Below the pieces are notes generated by a model that was not told the DNA's origin, searched no databases, and saw only the letters and a list, made by a program, of their open reading frames with translations. From a virus, in IMG/VR virus record IMGVR_UViG_3300025327_000066, positions 1-42,319 of that record: a stretch of DNA of 42,319 bases; one strand, written 5' to 3'. Of this stretch, positions 6,329-12,713 are shown in pieces (position 1 is the stretch's first letter; the number at the start of each line of letters is the position of its first letter). The position numbers and the translations under genes were made by a program.

Positions 6329-6546
6329 CAACTGATTACCTTCACAACCATCCCATCCTCGACCTCAACCTCCGCGTACCAGGTGTGCGGCTTGGGGTAG
6401 TGTGGCCCTTCGATGGTCTCTCTGCCATTCTGTGTGCTCCCGAATGGGCCTGGAGAAAAGACTGTAGGCCGAGCACCACTAGCGACAGCCTCTTTGAGGG
6501 CCTTCTTAGTCGGGTAGTTGGGCCTGACATATGCCATCTGCGTCAT
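6328..6546 (-). CDS. Conserved phage protein with YVRPNYPTKKAL and FSPGPFG motifs (72 aa)
   Basis: The sequence YVRPNYPTKKALKEAV, then VFSPGPFG, then EGPHYPKPHTWYAEVEVEDG and a final VVKVIS, belongs to a small-protein family that I recognise from many phage genomes; its role is unknown. The compact beta-rich C-terminal half suggests a single folded domain of about 70 residues. It overlaps the upstream 58-aa gene by 4 bases (ATGA) and the downstream 41-aa gene by 1 base. Confidence 0.75.
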   Translation of the reverse strand: MTQMAYVRPNYPTKKALKEAVASGARPTVFSPGPFGSTQNGRETIEGPHYPKPHTWYAEVEVEDGMVVKVIS

Positions 6547-6719
6547 CCCCTCTTGTTGATACTAATCAGCCGCCAGGGGAGAAATGGTACGTGCACAAAG
6601 ATTAATGAACCATCCTTCCTTGGGTAGCATCCGGCAGTGCAATGCATCAGGTAGCCAAAGTAGTTTGGGCTTGTTGCACACACTAACGTGGGTTGACCAC
6701 ATACTTCGCATTTTGGCAT
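6543..6719 (-). CDS. Zinc-ribbon-like protein (58 aa)
   Basis: ATG at 6719 to TGA at 6543, preceded by AAGGAGGG at good spacing. Cysteines occur at 4, 7 (CEVCGQP), 14, 27 and 31 (CTAGC), fitting a two-knuckle zinc fold, followed by a hydrophobic beta-like tail (LIFVHVPFLPWRLI). It is the first gene after the strong minus-strand promoter at 6755-6782 and is missed by length-based callers. Function is unknown; DNA or RNA binding is plausible from the fold type. Confidence 0.65.
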   Translation of the reverse strand: MPKCEVCGQPTLVCATSPNYFGYLMHCTAGCYPRKDGSLIFVHVPFLPWRLISINKRG

Positions 6720-6754
6720 TGTGCCCTCCTTGCTACTGGCCTGTTGGCCTCCTC

Positions 6755-6782
6755 ATTATACCCCCTGACACGCCTGTGTCAA
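6755..6782 (-). promoter_or_regulatory. Strong sigma70-type promoter (leftward)
   Basis: On the minus strand TTGACA (6782-6777) and TATAAT (6760-6755) are both perfect consensus, with a 16-bp spacer. Transcription would start near 6748 and drive the 58-aa gene and everything leftward. A palindrome overlaps the -35 and the spacer, so repression by a bound protein is likely. Confidence 0.8.
6766..6781. promoter_or_regulatory. Operator-like palindrome within the leftward promoter
   Basis: TGACAC (6766-6771) and GTGTCA (6776-6781) are exact inverted repeats around GCCT. They cover most of the -35 box and the upstream part of the spacer of the TTGACA-16-TATAAT promoter. The half-site recurs in the cluster at 2681-2863. 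Confidence 0.55.
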
Positions 6783-6790
6783 GCCCCTTA

Positions 6791-6919
6791 TTAGCTTCTT
6801 TTCAAACTTTCCATGTCCCGCCGCACAATCTCCCGCACAAGCCTCCGCCTCGCCGCGAGGACAGCGAGCTTCCTTCTGGCCGCACCCATCGCCTGTAGCC
6901 TCCGAACCAGGTCTTCCAT
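6791..6919 (-). CDS. Small arginine-rich protein (42 aa)
   Basis: ATG at 6919 to TAA at 6791, with GGAGGTGAAAC directly upstream. Of 42 residues about 13 are Arg or Lys, arranged in helical repeats (LVRRLQAMGAARRKLAVLAARRRLVREIVRR), so it is probably a basic amphipathic helix that binds nucleic acid or membranes. It is the second gene of the leftward operon, nine bases before the -35 box of the internal promoter. Another frame across this stretch is also open, which lowers certainty. No family is recognised. Confidence 0.55.
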   Translation of the reverse strand: MEDLVRRLQAMGAARRKLAVLAARRRLVREIVRRDMESLKRS

Positions 6920-6960
6920 GTTTCACCTCCACAACTAAGGACGCTGACCGGCCCGGCCTG

Positions 6961-7128
6961 TTACAAGGCGTGCTCTTTGTGAGAACCATAGGCACCGGCC
7001 CCAAGCGTACTTTGGTATACCCCAGGGCGAGGATACCCCTGCTGACGGGCATCCTGGCGCGTCTGAGGGGATAGTGTATCTCCAGTCAGGGTAGGATACC
7101 CCCGCAGATAGGAGAATCTACCAAGCAT
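6961..7128 (-). CDS. First leftward gene: hypothetical protein (55 aa)
   Basis: ATG at 7128 to TAA at 6961, with a near-perfect Shine-Dalgarno AGGAGGTG five bases upstream. The product is Tyr-, Gly- and Pro-rich (LRGYPTLTG, QQGYPRPGVY) with a GYP repeat at 10-12 and 31-33, and no recognised family. Operators 1 and 2 end only 14 bases upstream of this ATG, so this would be the gene most directly governed by the operator array. As a first early gene it may be a regulator or host takeover factor, which is only positional inference. Confidence 0.55.
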   Translation of the reverse strand: MLGRFSYLRGYPTLTGDTLSPQTRQDARQQGYPRPGVYQSTLGAGAYGSHKEHAL

Positions 7129-7141
7129 TAGCACCTCCTAA

Positions 7142-7294
7142 TAGTGTACATCGTACACTAACTAATAGTGTACATGATACACTAAGTACACATGTTCTAT
7201 GGTTTTAGAGGGATAGTGTCATTGGTACACTATGTGTATGGGCTAATTAGGGAGGTTTGCGCACCGGAGTAGAGTTAGTGTACCAACTACACTA
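7142..7294. promoter_or_regulatory. Array of four 19-bp palindromic operators
   Basis: Sites lie at 7142-7160 (TAGTGTACATCGTACACTA), 7166-7184 (TAGTGTACATGATACACTA), 7214-7232 (TAGTGTCATTGGTACACTA) and 7276-7294 (TAGTGTACCAACTACACTA). The shared form is TAGTGTAC-NNN-GTACACTA, with outer TAGTGT and ACACTA nearly invariant. Starts are spaced by 24, 48 and 62 bp. This is the layout of a cooperative repressor binding region. No other copy was noticed in the window. Confidence 0.85.
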
Positions 7295-7307
7295 AGTCGA
7301 TATGCGC

Positions 7308-7336
7308 AGGGTAGCCCAGCACATCTGTTCTGTCAA
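7308..7336 (-). promoter_or_regulatory. Possible leftward early promoter
   Basis: On the minus strand TTGACA (7336-7331) is followed after 17 bp by TACCCT (7313-7308), a poor -10. The start would fall near 7301, just upstream of operator 4 (7276-7294), so a protein on the operators could block early elongation. The -10 mismatch keeps confidence low. Confidence 0.4.
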
Positions 7337-7520
7337 GCCCTAGTTGTGAAGATTGCATTAGAGTTTATCTCACCCATTCTATGACTCATATGTGCTACTC
7401 TGCGAGGTATGCCATGTGCGCACAGGTATAGGCAGGTTAGGGGGGATATGAAACTGCCAAGAGTTAGGTAGATTTAGTATGAATTACGCTGGTAGAAAAG
7501 TAGAGGTAAAGTCAGACAAG

Positions 7521-7540
7521 TCTGTGCAAATCTGTGCAAA
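7521..7540. repeat. Perfect 10-bp tandem repeat
   Basis: TCTGTGCAAA occurs twice in direct succession in the divergent control region. Two copies could be protein-binding sites or chance. Confidence 0.7.
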
Positions 7541-7572
7541 CCTGCCGTAGCGGAGCGGAGGCATTCCACAGC

Positions 7573-7635
7573 AAAATAAAAAATCCCCCCGAATAAAAAA
7601 TCTCCCCCGGTAAAAACTATTCCCCCAGTAAAAAC
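7573..7635. repeat. Degenerate 18-bp A-tract/C-tract repeat upstream of the late promoter
   Basis: Three units of the form (A/T)AAAAA-T(C/T)-CCCCC-(G/A) lie head to tail, and a fourth A-tract runs into the TTGACA at 7636. Period is about 17-19 bp. Such alternation could bend DNA, serve as an UP element for RNA polymerase, or bind an activator. Confidence 0.6.
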
Positions 7636-7666
7636 TTGACATACTAGCTTATATCAGTGTTAGAAT
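7636..7666 (+). promoter_or_regulatory. Rightward promoter for terminase genes, nearly leaderless
   Basis: TTGACA at 7636-7641 and TAGAAT at 7661-7666 are separated by 19 bp. The transcript would begin near 7673 while the first ATG is at 7675, and no Shine-Dalgarno is present before that ATG, so the first message may be leaderless. The long spacer suggests help from an activator or the A-tract repeat. Confidence 0.5.
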
Positions 7667-7674
7667 AATGGTAG

Positions 7675-8073
7675 ATGAGTAAGGTAACATCAGGCATAAC
7701 GGCGCGGCAGGCTCAGGCGGCCAAAATGTTTGTTCTAGGGCGTTCACTAGGGGAGATTTCTCAGGCCGTGCAGAGGTCTGGGTTCACTGTAGGCTCATGG
7801 CTCAAAGAGGAAGCAGTGTTGGCGCGGATATCCAAGCTGAGAGAGAAACTTGAGCTACCGGAGGGCCTAGTACCCTCTGGGATAAAGAGCAAGTCCGAAG
7901 AGGTACTACGCGAGGCGTTGTTTAATTCCGATACACCGCTGGCGATAAGGGTTAAGATAGCCATGTATTTTCAGAAGATAGAGGGCCGAGAGGCTGAGGA
8001 AGAGGTGGTGTCTCCTCAAATGCCTACGGGGTTCTCAGAGGAAGAGCTAGAGAGGCTCGCAGGAGATGAGTAG
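7675..8073 (+). CDS. terS: Terminase small subunit-like protein
   Basis: A 132-residue protein. Residues 9-45 (TARQAQAAKMFVLGRSLGEISQAVQRSGFTVGSWLKEE) form a typical helix-turn-helix of phage small terminases, which recognise the packaging site. The middle is a helical oligomerisation region (EVLREALFNSDTPLAIRVKIAMYFQKIEG), and the tail is acidic (EEEVVSPQMPTGFSEEELERLAGDE), fitting contact with the large subunit. It is the first gene of the late operon, two genes before the large terminase. The ATG has no Shine-Dalgarno and sits at the predicted transcript start. Confidence 0.75.
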   Translation: MSKVTSGITARQAQAAKMFVLGRSLGEISQAVQRSGFTVGSWLKEEAVLARISKLREKLELPEGLVPSGIKSKSEEVLREALFNSDTPLAIRVKIAMYFQKIEGREAEEEVVSPQMPTGFSEEELERLAGDE

Positions 8074-8227
8074 GACTACTGAAGCACTAAGAGACTGGCA
8101 TGAACACAAAAAGCGTTTCATAGCTAATGCAGTAGCAGAGGGGTATATAAAAACTAGCATAGCATTTAGAGAAATAGCCTACCTGCTTTTTTACAAATGG
8201 TACTACAGCAAGCCTGAACATCGATAG
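8066..8227 (+). CDS. Small basic protein (53 aa)
   Basis: ATG at 8066 overlaps the last codons of the small terminase gene, with AGGAG immediately upstream; it ends at TAG 8227. The product is basic and aromatic (RDWHEHKKRFIANAV, then YLLFYKWYYSKPEHR), probably helical. Its weak spacing and short length make it uncertain, but it fills a gap of 160 bases in an otherwise packed operon and is followed by AGGAG for the next gene. Confidence 0.5.
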   Translation: MSRTTEALRDWHEHKKRFIANAVAEGYIKTSIAFREIAYLLFYKWYYSKPEHR

Positions 8228-8237
8228 GAGAAAGAAT

Positions 8238-8480
8238 ATGCAACTACCTCTATGGATTCGCAGACTGCCTCATAACTTGAGTACCATCAGGCCATTCATC
8301 AGGTTAGGAAATAACTCCCTCTTCTGGGCTCTCGGAGTCTACCTATACTTCTGGGCCAATCGAGGGGATGAGAACTACCTCTTCCATTTTGAAGAGACAG
8401 GACTTTCGGTTACTCTCGGCCCGCTAGAGTTCACTATAGGGCTAGTCGATACTCCTGAGGAGAACGCCTGGATACCATGA
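8238..8480 (+). CDS. Hypothetical protein (80 aa), late operon
   Basis: Starts at an ATG seven bases after AGGAG and ends in an ATGA overlap with the large terminase gene. It has a hydrophobic patch (SLFWALGVYLYFWANRG, about 28-43) and a beta-like C-terminal half (LSVTLGPLEFTIGLVDTP). No family is recognised. The coupling to the large terminase suggests a packaging or head role, but a small membrane protein is also possible. Confidence 0.65.
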   Translation: MQLPLWIRRLPHNLSTIRPFIRLGNNSLFWALGVYLYFWANRGDENYLFHFEETGLSVTLGPLEFTIGLVDTPEENAWIP

Positions 8481-9934
8481 CTACTACTACCCTTGAGAAA
8501 GTAGGAGTCCGGTTTGTCCGAGCCCGTACAGACTTCTTTACTTTCGTCTCTTTGATGACCTCGCTACTCAATCCTCCGTGGAAACTTGCCAAACACGAGC
8601 TTCAGTGGATAGAAGCCTTGCAAGAAGTAGCGGACGGAAAGAATACCGAGCTTCTGATTATCGGCCCACCTGGGTCTAGTAAGAGTAGCCTCCTTTCCCT
8701 CTTTGCGGCCTTCTTGATAGGTAAGAATCCGGCCTGTCACGGGGGAATCATCTCAAAAGGAGATGTACCCGCCTGGGATAGAGTAGCGGCTGTCCGGCGT
8801 ATTCTTGAGTTTAGTCCTACCTACAGGCAAATATTCCCAGAAGTTATCAAGGACGAAGAGCATTGGACTCGTAAAGCGTTTATAGTGCAGCGGCCTGATA
8901 TTAATGACCTCCACCCTACACTCATGGGGGCAGGAGCCTCTGGTACGATTATTTCCTACCGGCTGGACTGGTGTATCTATGATGACCCGCATGATGAGAA
9001 AAACACCAGGACTCCCTATAAGCGTCGCCAGGTACTCAATACCTTCGATGAGACTATTACTACAAGGCTAGTAGAGGGTGCTCCTATTATCTGTATTGCG
9101 ACTAGGTGGGCCGAAGATGACATTCCAGGCCACCTACAGAAGCGAGGATTCAAGACTATCCATCAAAGAGCCATAGTAGAGACCACGACGAAGGTTACAA
9201 AGGCTTACCCCAGGGGCTCCAGGCCAACTCATGTGGAACGTTCCTACTGGCCGGAGAAGTATTCGCTGGCGTTCTTGAAAGAAAAAGAACACAGAAACCC
9301 CGAAGCGTTCTACCTTCAGTACCAAGGAGACATCAAGGGGGGCAAATCGGCAGTCATTAAGAAGATTGTAACCTACACAGAGGACGAATTACCCCCTAGA
9401 GAAGCCCTAATGGTCGCTGGAGGGGGAGATACAGCCTATAAATCAAGCGAAACCAATGATTTCAATGTAATTTACATCGGTGGGCTCGATGGAGAGGGTA
9501 ATATCTGGATTCTCGATAGATTTAAGGCCCGATGTGGAGTAAATGACTTAGCAGAGGCACTTATAGACCTGAAAAAGAGGTGGAATTACTACACTCTATG
9601 GCTAGAAGACACAGGACAGGCCACTCCAGCAGTTGACATAGTGAGACGCAAGACACTAGGGGTGCCAATAGAGCTAACCAAGCCAGGACAAGGAGGAAAG
9701 CACTCTAAGGCCGCAGCAATAGCGGCTTACTTGCACACGGGACAGGTGAAGTTCCCTCAGTCCGCTGAGTGGCTAGAGGACGCCGAGTACTACCTGCTTC
9801 ACTTCGGCCACGCAGAGTTCGATGACGACGTAGATGCACTGTTCTATCTTATATATAACTTGCTCCAGGCTGTGCATTTTAGTAAGTATGGCCTAGGTAG
9901 ACCCAGGAAAAGAATACGGTTTCTTCCTAAATAA
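8477..9934 (+). CDS. terL: Terminase large subunit (packaging ATPase and nuclease)
   Basis: A 485-residue motor that pumps DNA into proheads and cuts concatemers. The ATPase half has Walker A GPPGSSKSS at 63-71, Walker B DWCIYDD at 164-170 and a coupling motif CIATRW at 206-211. The RNase H-like nuclease half has acidic residues at AGGGDTAY (Asp318), LWLEDTG (about 376-382) and DDDVDALFYLIYNLL near the C-terminus. Length and motif order are normal for the family. Its ATG overlaps the upstream stop as ATGA. It is followed by a 197-base gap containing a promoter-like sequence and a folded RNA element before the portal gene. Confidence 0.95.
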   Translation: MTTTTLEKVGVRFVRARTDFFTFVSLMTSLLNPPWKLAKHELQWIEALQEVADGKNTELLIIGPPGSSKSSLLSLFAAFLIGKNPACHGGIISKGDVPAWDRVAAVRRILEFSPTYRQIFPEVIKDEEHWTRKAFIVQRPDINDLHPTLMGAGASGTIISYRLDWCIYDDPHDEKNTRTPYKRRQVLNTFDETITTRLVEGAPIICIATRWAEDDIPGHLQKRGFKTIHQRAIVETTTKVTKAYPRGSRPTHVERSYWPEKYSLAFLKEKEHRNPEAFYLQYQGDIKGGKSAVIKKIVTYTEDELPPREALMVAGGGDTAYKSSETNDFNVIYIGGLDGEGNIWILDRFKARCGVNDLAEALIDLKKRWNYYTLWLEDTGQATPAVDIVRRKTLGVPIELTKPGQGGKHSKAAAIAAYLHTGQVKFPQSAEWLEDAEYYLLHFGHAEFDDDVDALFYLIYNLLQAVHFSKYGLGRPRKRIRFLPK

Positions 9935-9945
9935 GTAGATAATAC

Positions 9946-9975
9946 TTGACTAAGTTACTTTATGGGGATTAAGAT
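9946..9975 (+). promoter_or_regulatory. Possible rightward promoter before the portal gene
   Basis: TTGACT (9946-9951) and TAAGAT (9970-9975) lie 18 bp apart, just after the large terminase stop. The unusual 18-19 bp spacing is shared with the promoter-like sequences at 7636 and 17858. The transcript would begin with the hairpin element at 10000. Confidence 0.4.
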
Positions 9976-9999
9976 AGAGATGAATGTGATATCTTCTTC

Positions 10000-10066
10000 G
10001 GGCGGTCTCAGACTATTCGGGTAATGGGGGCACGAACGCATCCTCCCGTTCCTGCCCCAACCGCCC
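10000..10066 (+). ncRNA. Folded RNA element between terminase and portal
   Basis: GGGCGGT (10000-10006) pairs with ACCGCCC (10060-10066), closing a domain that contains a long inner hairpin: GGGGCA (10027-10032) with TGCCCC (10053-10058), a C-C mismatch, then GAACG (10034-10038) with CGTTC (10047-10051), and an 8-base loop. It has no tRNA arms and no T-run. It may be an independent small RNA, a packaging or processing element, or a leader structure of the portal message. Confidence 0.55.
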
Positions 10067-10131
10067 TCTTATTAAAGGAAAGGGGTAAACCCTTGATTAA
10101 GTCCCTTCTTAGTAAAGGATTCTTTCACTAA

Positions 10132-12081
10132 GTGGTGACAACAAGGCAACCCCCTTCGGGCTCTGAAGCCCGCCGCTTACAAGAAGAGCTAACTTTTATC
10201 TGGGGCAATGCGTTCCGTCGTGACCAGAGGATGCGTGACCTGGCTAACCTCAAGAATGTAGTAGAGCTACTTCCTGTCACCTCTACTATGTCGATTCAGC
10301 CTGTTCAAATGCACACAGGGCGGGCTGGAAGCCTCATAGACCATGCACAGAGCTTTGTCGTTTCTCTTCCTTCAGTGTCCGTAGAGCCTAAAAATGCCCT
10401 TACAGAGACCCGGAGGGAGTCAGAGCAGTCTGAGCGGTTTTTCAATGCTATATTTAACGAGCAGCTTGTAGCAAACGGCTTCTGGAGCAACCTGGGGCGG
10501 AGTTTGCTTCTTACTGGCCGTGGAGTCCTCCTCACTCTGCCTTTCCCCGCTGCATGGACGGCTGAGGCTGGCTTCCCTGTGAGGCAGCCAAAGGAGCGGG
10601 GGAAAACCTATATAGAGAGGGTGAACACATGGAAAAGAGAAGAGGGGAAGACTCCTATTCTTATTCAGAGTATTCCTAGTGACGACATACTCCTGAAGCT
10701 AGATAGTAATGATACTGTGCTTGCTGCATTGGAAACCAAGCTCATCTCCGCTTCGGTGGTCGCAGAATCTCTCGGTAGCTCCCAGATAGCCGAGCTACTT
10801 CAGCGCGGCACACTTAAACACTACGACCAGATGCCGGTGCTCCAGTATATAGATGATATCTATGTATGCTATTATCTCATTACTACTAAGCCGGTAAGAC
10901 AGTTCGATACTACCTATACTGATGCACGGACGGTTACCTTTGTGCCGGACTCCCAGCCTTATAAGAGCCTGAAGTCCTGGGAACATGGCTTGGGTAAGTG
11001 TCCTGTGGTGTTCATTCCTGGGGTTAAAACAGACGAAAAGGAATACGAATTCCGTTTCAAGCCTTTCCTTGCCGACGCTGAGGAAGACCTGGAAATGTAT
11101 GACTTCCTCATGTCGCGTCTGGCTACAATGGTTAAAGCGTTTTACTTCCCCAGTTTCATCTGGCAGTATGGCAGGAACTCTAGTGAGTTTCTAGGCCAGG
11201 ATAGGCCAGAGGAAGACGTAAACCTTGGGGGCACCACTGTTATATATTCTGATGAGAATATCTCAGTACCCCAACCTCCTCCGAACCTACCCGATGCCAC
11301 TTTGCTTGCACAGCAACTAGAAGAGCTTATACAGCGCAACACATTGGAGGATGTGCTTTTTGGTAAAGTCCAGGGGAGTGCCCCTGCTTTTGCCATTCGG
11401 TTGAGAATAAATGTAGCCAAGAATAAACTTGTCCCCCAAGTAACCCATATGGCCCTTGGGCTAACAGAGTCATTCGACCTTGTAACCCGTGCAGTAGAAC
11501 AGCTAGGAGAAGAAGTAGTAGTTAATGGAGAGTATATCACTCCTAAGATGGCTATCCTAGCTCGCGGGCGTATAGGAGTCAACGTTGACCCCAAACTTCC
11601 TGGTGAGGAAGGAATCGACCTCCAGAAGGCGGCGATGGCTCTTAATCTTAGACTCCCTGAGCCCTGGGTGTGGGAGCACATACTAGGGATTGCCGACCCC
11701 GCGACTCTTGCGCTGTTCAGAGATGTCCTAGAGCTTGAAGAAGACCCAGAAGTAAAGGCGCGGCTAATCCGCGACGGCCTGGAAGACCTACAGGCAAGGA
11801 TAGAAGAAGAAGAGACCACTGGGATTCTTGAGGCGCTGGATAAGATTGGAGATAAGCTAGACCCAGAAGTAGTAATGTTGCTCCAACAGCTTGCAGGTGG
11901 AGGGGCCGGTGGAGTTATGCCAGCAGAGGCTGGTGCTCCTGGGTTGGGTCGAGGCCCATTCCCTCCAGGGGCAAGCAACCAAGCGGTAGGCGGGGGTAGA
12001 GGGCTAGGTACACAAAAAGCTCCGCGCCCAGGAATGGAAGCCGTAGAGCCCGCCGCGACAGGGAGCGAGCCGGAGTTCTAA
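10132..12081 (+). CDS. Portal protein
   Basis: A 649-residue protein forming the dodecameric ring at the capsid vertex through which DNA enters and leaves. Supporting features are its position directly after the large terminase, its size, and portal-like segments such as SLIDHAQSFVVSLPSVSVEPKN (about 63-85), the LLLTGRGVLLTLPFPA strand (about 128-143), and a long helical stem region in the centre (TLLAQQLEELIQRNTLEDVLFG). The last 60 residues are Gly- and Pro-rich and probably disordered. The start is a GTG at 10132, with a second GTG next to it; AAAGGA lies 12 bases upstream, so the exact start is uncertain. Confidence 0.85.
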   Translation: MVTTRQPPSGSEARRLQEELTFIWGNAFRRDQRMRDLANLKNVVELLPVTSTMSIQPVQMHTGRAGSLIDHAQSFVVSLPSVSVEPKNALTETRRESEQSERFFNAIFNEQLVANGFWSNLGRSLLLTGRGVLLTLPFPAAWTAEAGFPVRQPKERGKTYIERVNTWKREEGKTPILIQSIPSDDILLKLDSNDTVLAALETKLISASVVAESLGSSQIAELLQRGTLKHYDQMPVLQYIDDIYVCYYLITTKPVRQFDTTYTDARTVTFVPDSQPYKSLKSWEHGLGKCPVVFIPGVKTDEKEYEFRFKPFLADAEEDLEMYDFLMSRLATMVKAFYFPSFIWQYGRNSSEFLGQDRPEEDVNLGGTTVIYSDENISVPQPPPNLPDATLLAQQLEELIQRNTLEDVLFGKVQGSAPAFAIRLRINVAKNKLVPQVTHMALGLTESFDLVTRAVEQLGEEVVVNGEYITPKMAILARGRIGVNVDPKLPGEEGIDLQKAAMALNLRLPEPWVWEHILGIADPATLALFRDVLELEEDPEVKARLIRDGLEDLQARIEEEETTGILEALDKIGDKLDPEVVMLLQQLAGGGAGGVMPAEAGAPGLGRGPFPPGASNQAVGGGRGLGTQKAPRPGMEAVEPAATGSEPEF

Positions 12082-12082
12082 G

Positions 12083-12385
12083 ATGAAGAAAGAAACTAAA
12101 GCGCCACCCCCGCAGACTCTTAATGAAAGGCTGGCCGCTAAGGTCACACTGCTGACTGATAGGCTGTATGAACGGCGCAAGGCTCTGCTGGAGAATACAA
12201 GGGATTCTTTTCAGAGCACAGAGCTTTCCCCAGAGGAGCGTCGGGAGCACTACCGGGCTCTCAGAGCTTCTCCTGTTTTGATGCTAAAGAGTCTCGCAGC
12301 GGCTTCTATTATTGGCAGCGATGGCCGCTTGAGAATAAGCAATAAGATGCTAGATGCGCTTACGGAGATGGGTCATGGCGACTAA
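12083..12385 (+). CDS. Hypothetical helical protein (100 aa)
   Basis: Starts one base after the portal stop with GGAG upstream. It is mostly helical and charged (LNERLAAKVTLLTDRLYERRKALLENTRDSFQ, then LSPEERREHYRALRASPVLMLKSLAAASIIGSDG). Its place between portal and the head proteins suggests a small virion or assembly component. No family is recognised. Confidence 0.7.
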   Translation: MKKETKAPPPQTLNERLAAKVTLLTDRLYERRKALLENTRDSFQSTELSPEERREHYRALRASPVLMLKSLAAASIIGSDGRLRISNKMLDALTEMGHGD

Positions 12386-12713
12386 ACCTACTGAGTTTAG
12401 TGCTATTATAGCTGCTATTCTTGGGAATAAAGGCTCCAAAGGCCCAGCGCCTCTTGCTTTCTCTCAGACTCAGGCAGGAGAGACACTAGCAGCCAATCTT
12501 AGGTTCAAGCTAGCTGGGCAGCGGGCTAACATTGACTTTGCACTACAACAGAAGCAAGCGCAGTCCGAGGCAGAGCTTCTACAAAAACAATATCTACAAG
12601 AACGAGAGTTAGAGCAAAAGGCACTAACTCAGGCACGGTCTAAGCTCTTTGTAGATACAATTGGGCGGGACATAGGCGCTTCTATTCTGTTTGCACTGAC
12701 GGGGAAAATCTAA
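12375..12713 (+). CDS. Hypothetical Gln-rich coiled-coil protein (112 aa)
   Basis: The start is placed at ATG 12375 (MATKPTEFSAI), with GGAG nine bases upstream; an ATG-less extension to 12354 has no support. After an N-terminal hydrophobic stretch (FSAIIAAILGN), residues 45-95 form a Gln/Glu/Ala-rich coiled coil (ANIDFALQQKQAQSEAELLQK), and the C-terminus is again hydrophobic (DIGASILFALTGKI). It overlaps the upstream gene by 11 bases and the next gene by one base. Such short amphipathic proteins between portal and a giant virion protein may be ejected with the DNA, but this is inference. Confidence 0.65.
   Translation: MATKPTEFSAIIAAILGNKGSKGPAPLAFSQTQAGETLAANLRFKLAGQRANIDFALQQKQAQSEAELLQKQYLQERELEQKALTQARSKLFVDTIGRDIGASILFALTGKI

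Larger units (their letters stand above)
7129..7674. other. Divergent control region without a convincing gene
   Basis: This 546-bp gap separates leftward early from rightward late genes. It holds, left to right, a ribosome-binding site for the 55-aa gene, four 19-bp palindromes (7142-7294), a weak leftward promoter (7308-7336), an AT-rich stretch with only very short frames (7340-7500), a 10-bp tandem repeat (7521-7540), a degenerate A/C-tract repeat (7573-7635) and a rightward promoter (7636-7666). A replication origin here is possible but no definite signature is seen. Confidence 0.7.

Noticed and set aside
6756-7052. 98-codon minus-strand frame across the leftward promoter
   Set aside because: It would cover a perfect promoter and lacks a ribosome-binding site; two shorter frames (6791-6919 and 6961-7128) with excellent sites explain the region better.
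7142-7294. CRISPR array
   Set aside because: The units are palindromic, have unequal spacing (24, 48 and 62 bp) and no constant spacer length, and no cas genes are present apart from a RecB-like nuclease.
10000-10066. tRNA gene in the terminase-portal gap
   Set aside because: The 7-bp closing stem looks like an acceptor stem, but there is no T-arm with GTTC-A loop, no anticodon arm and the length is 67 bases.
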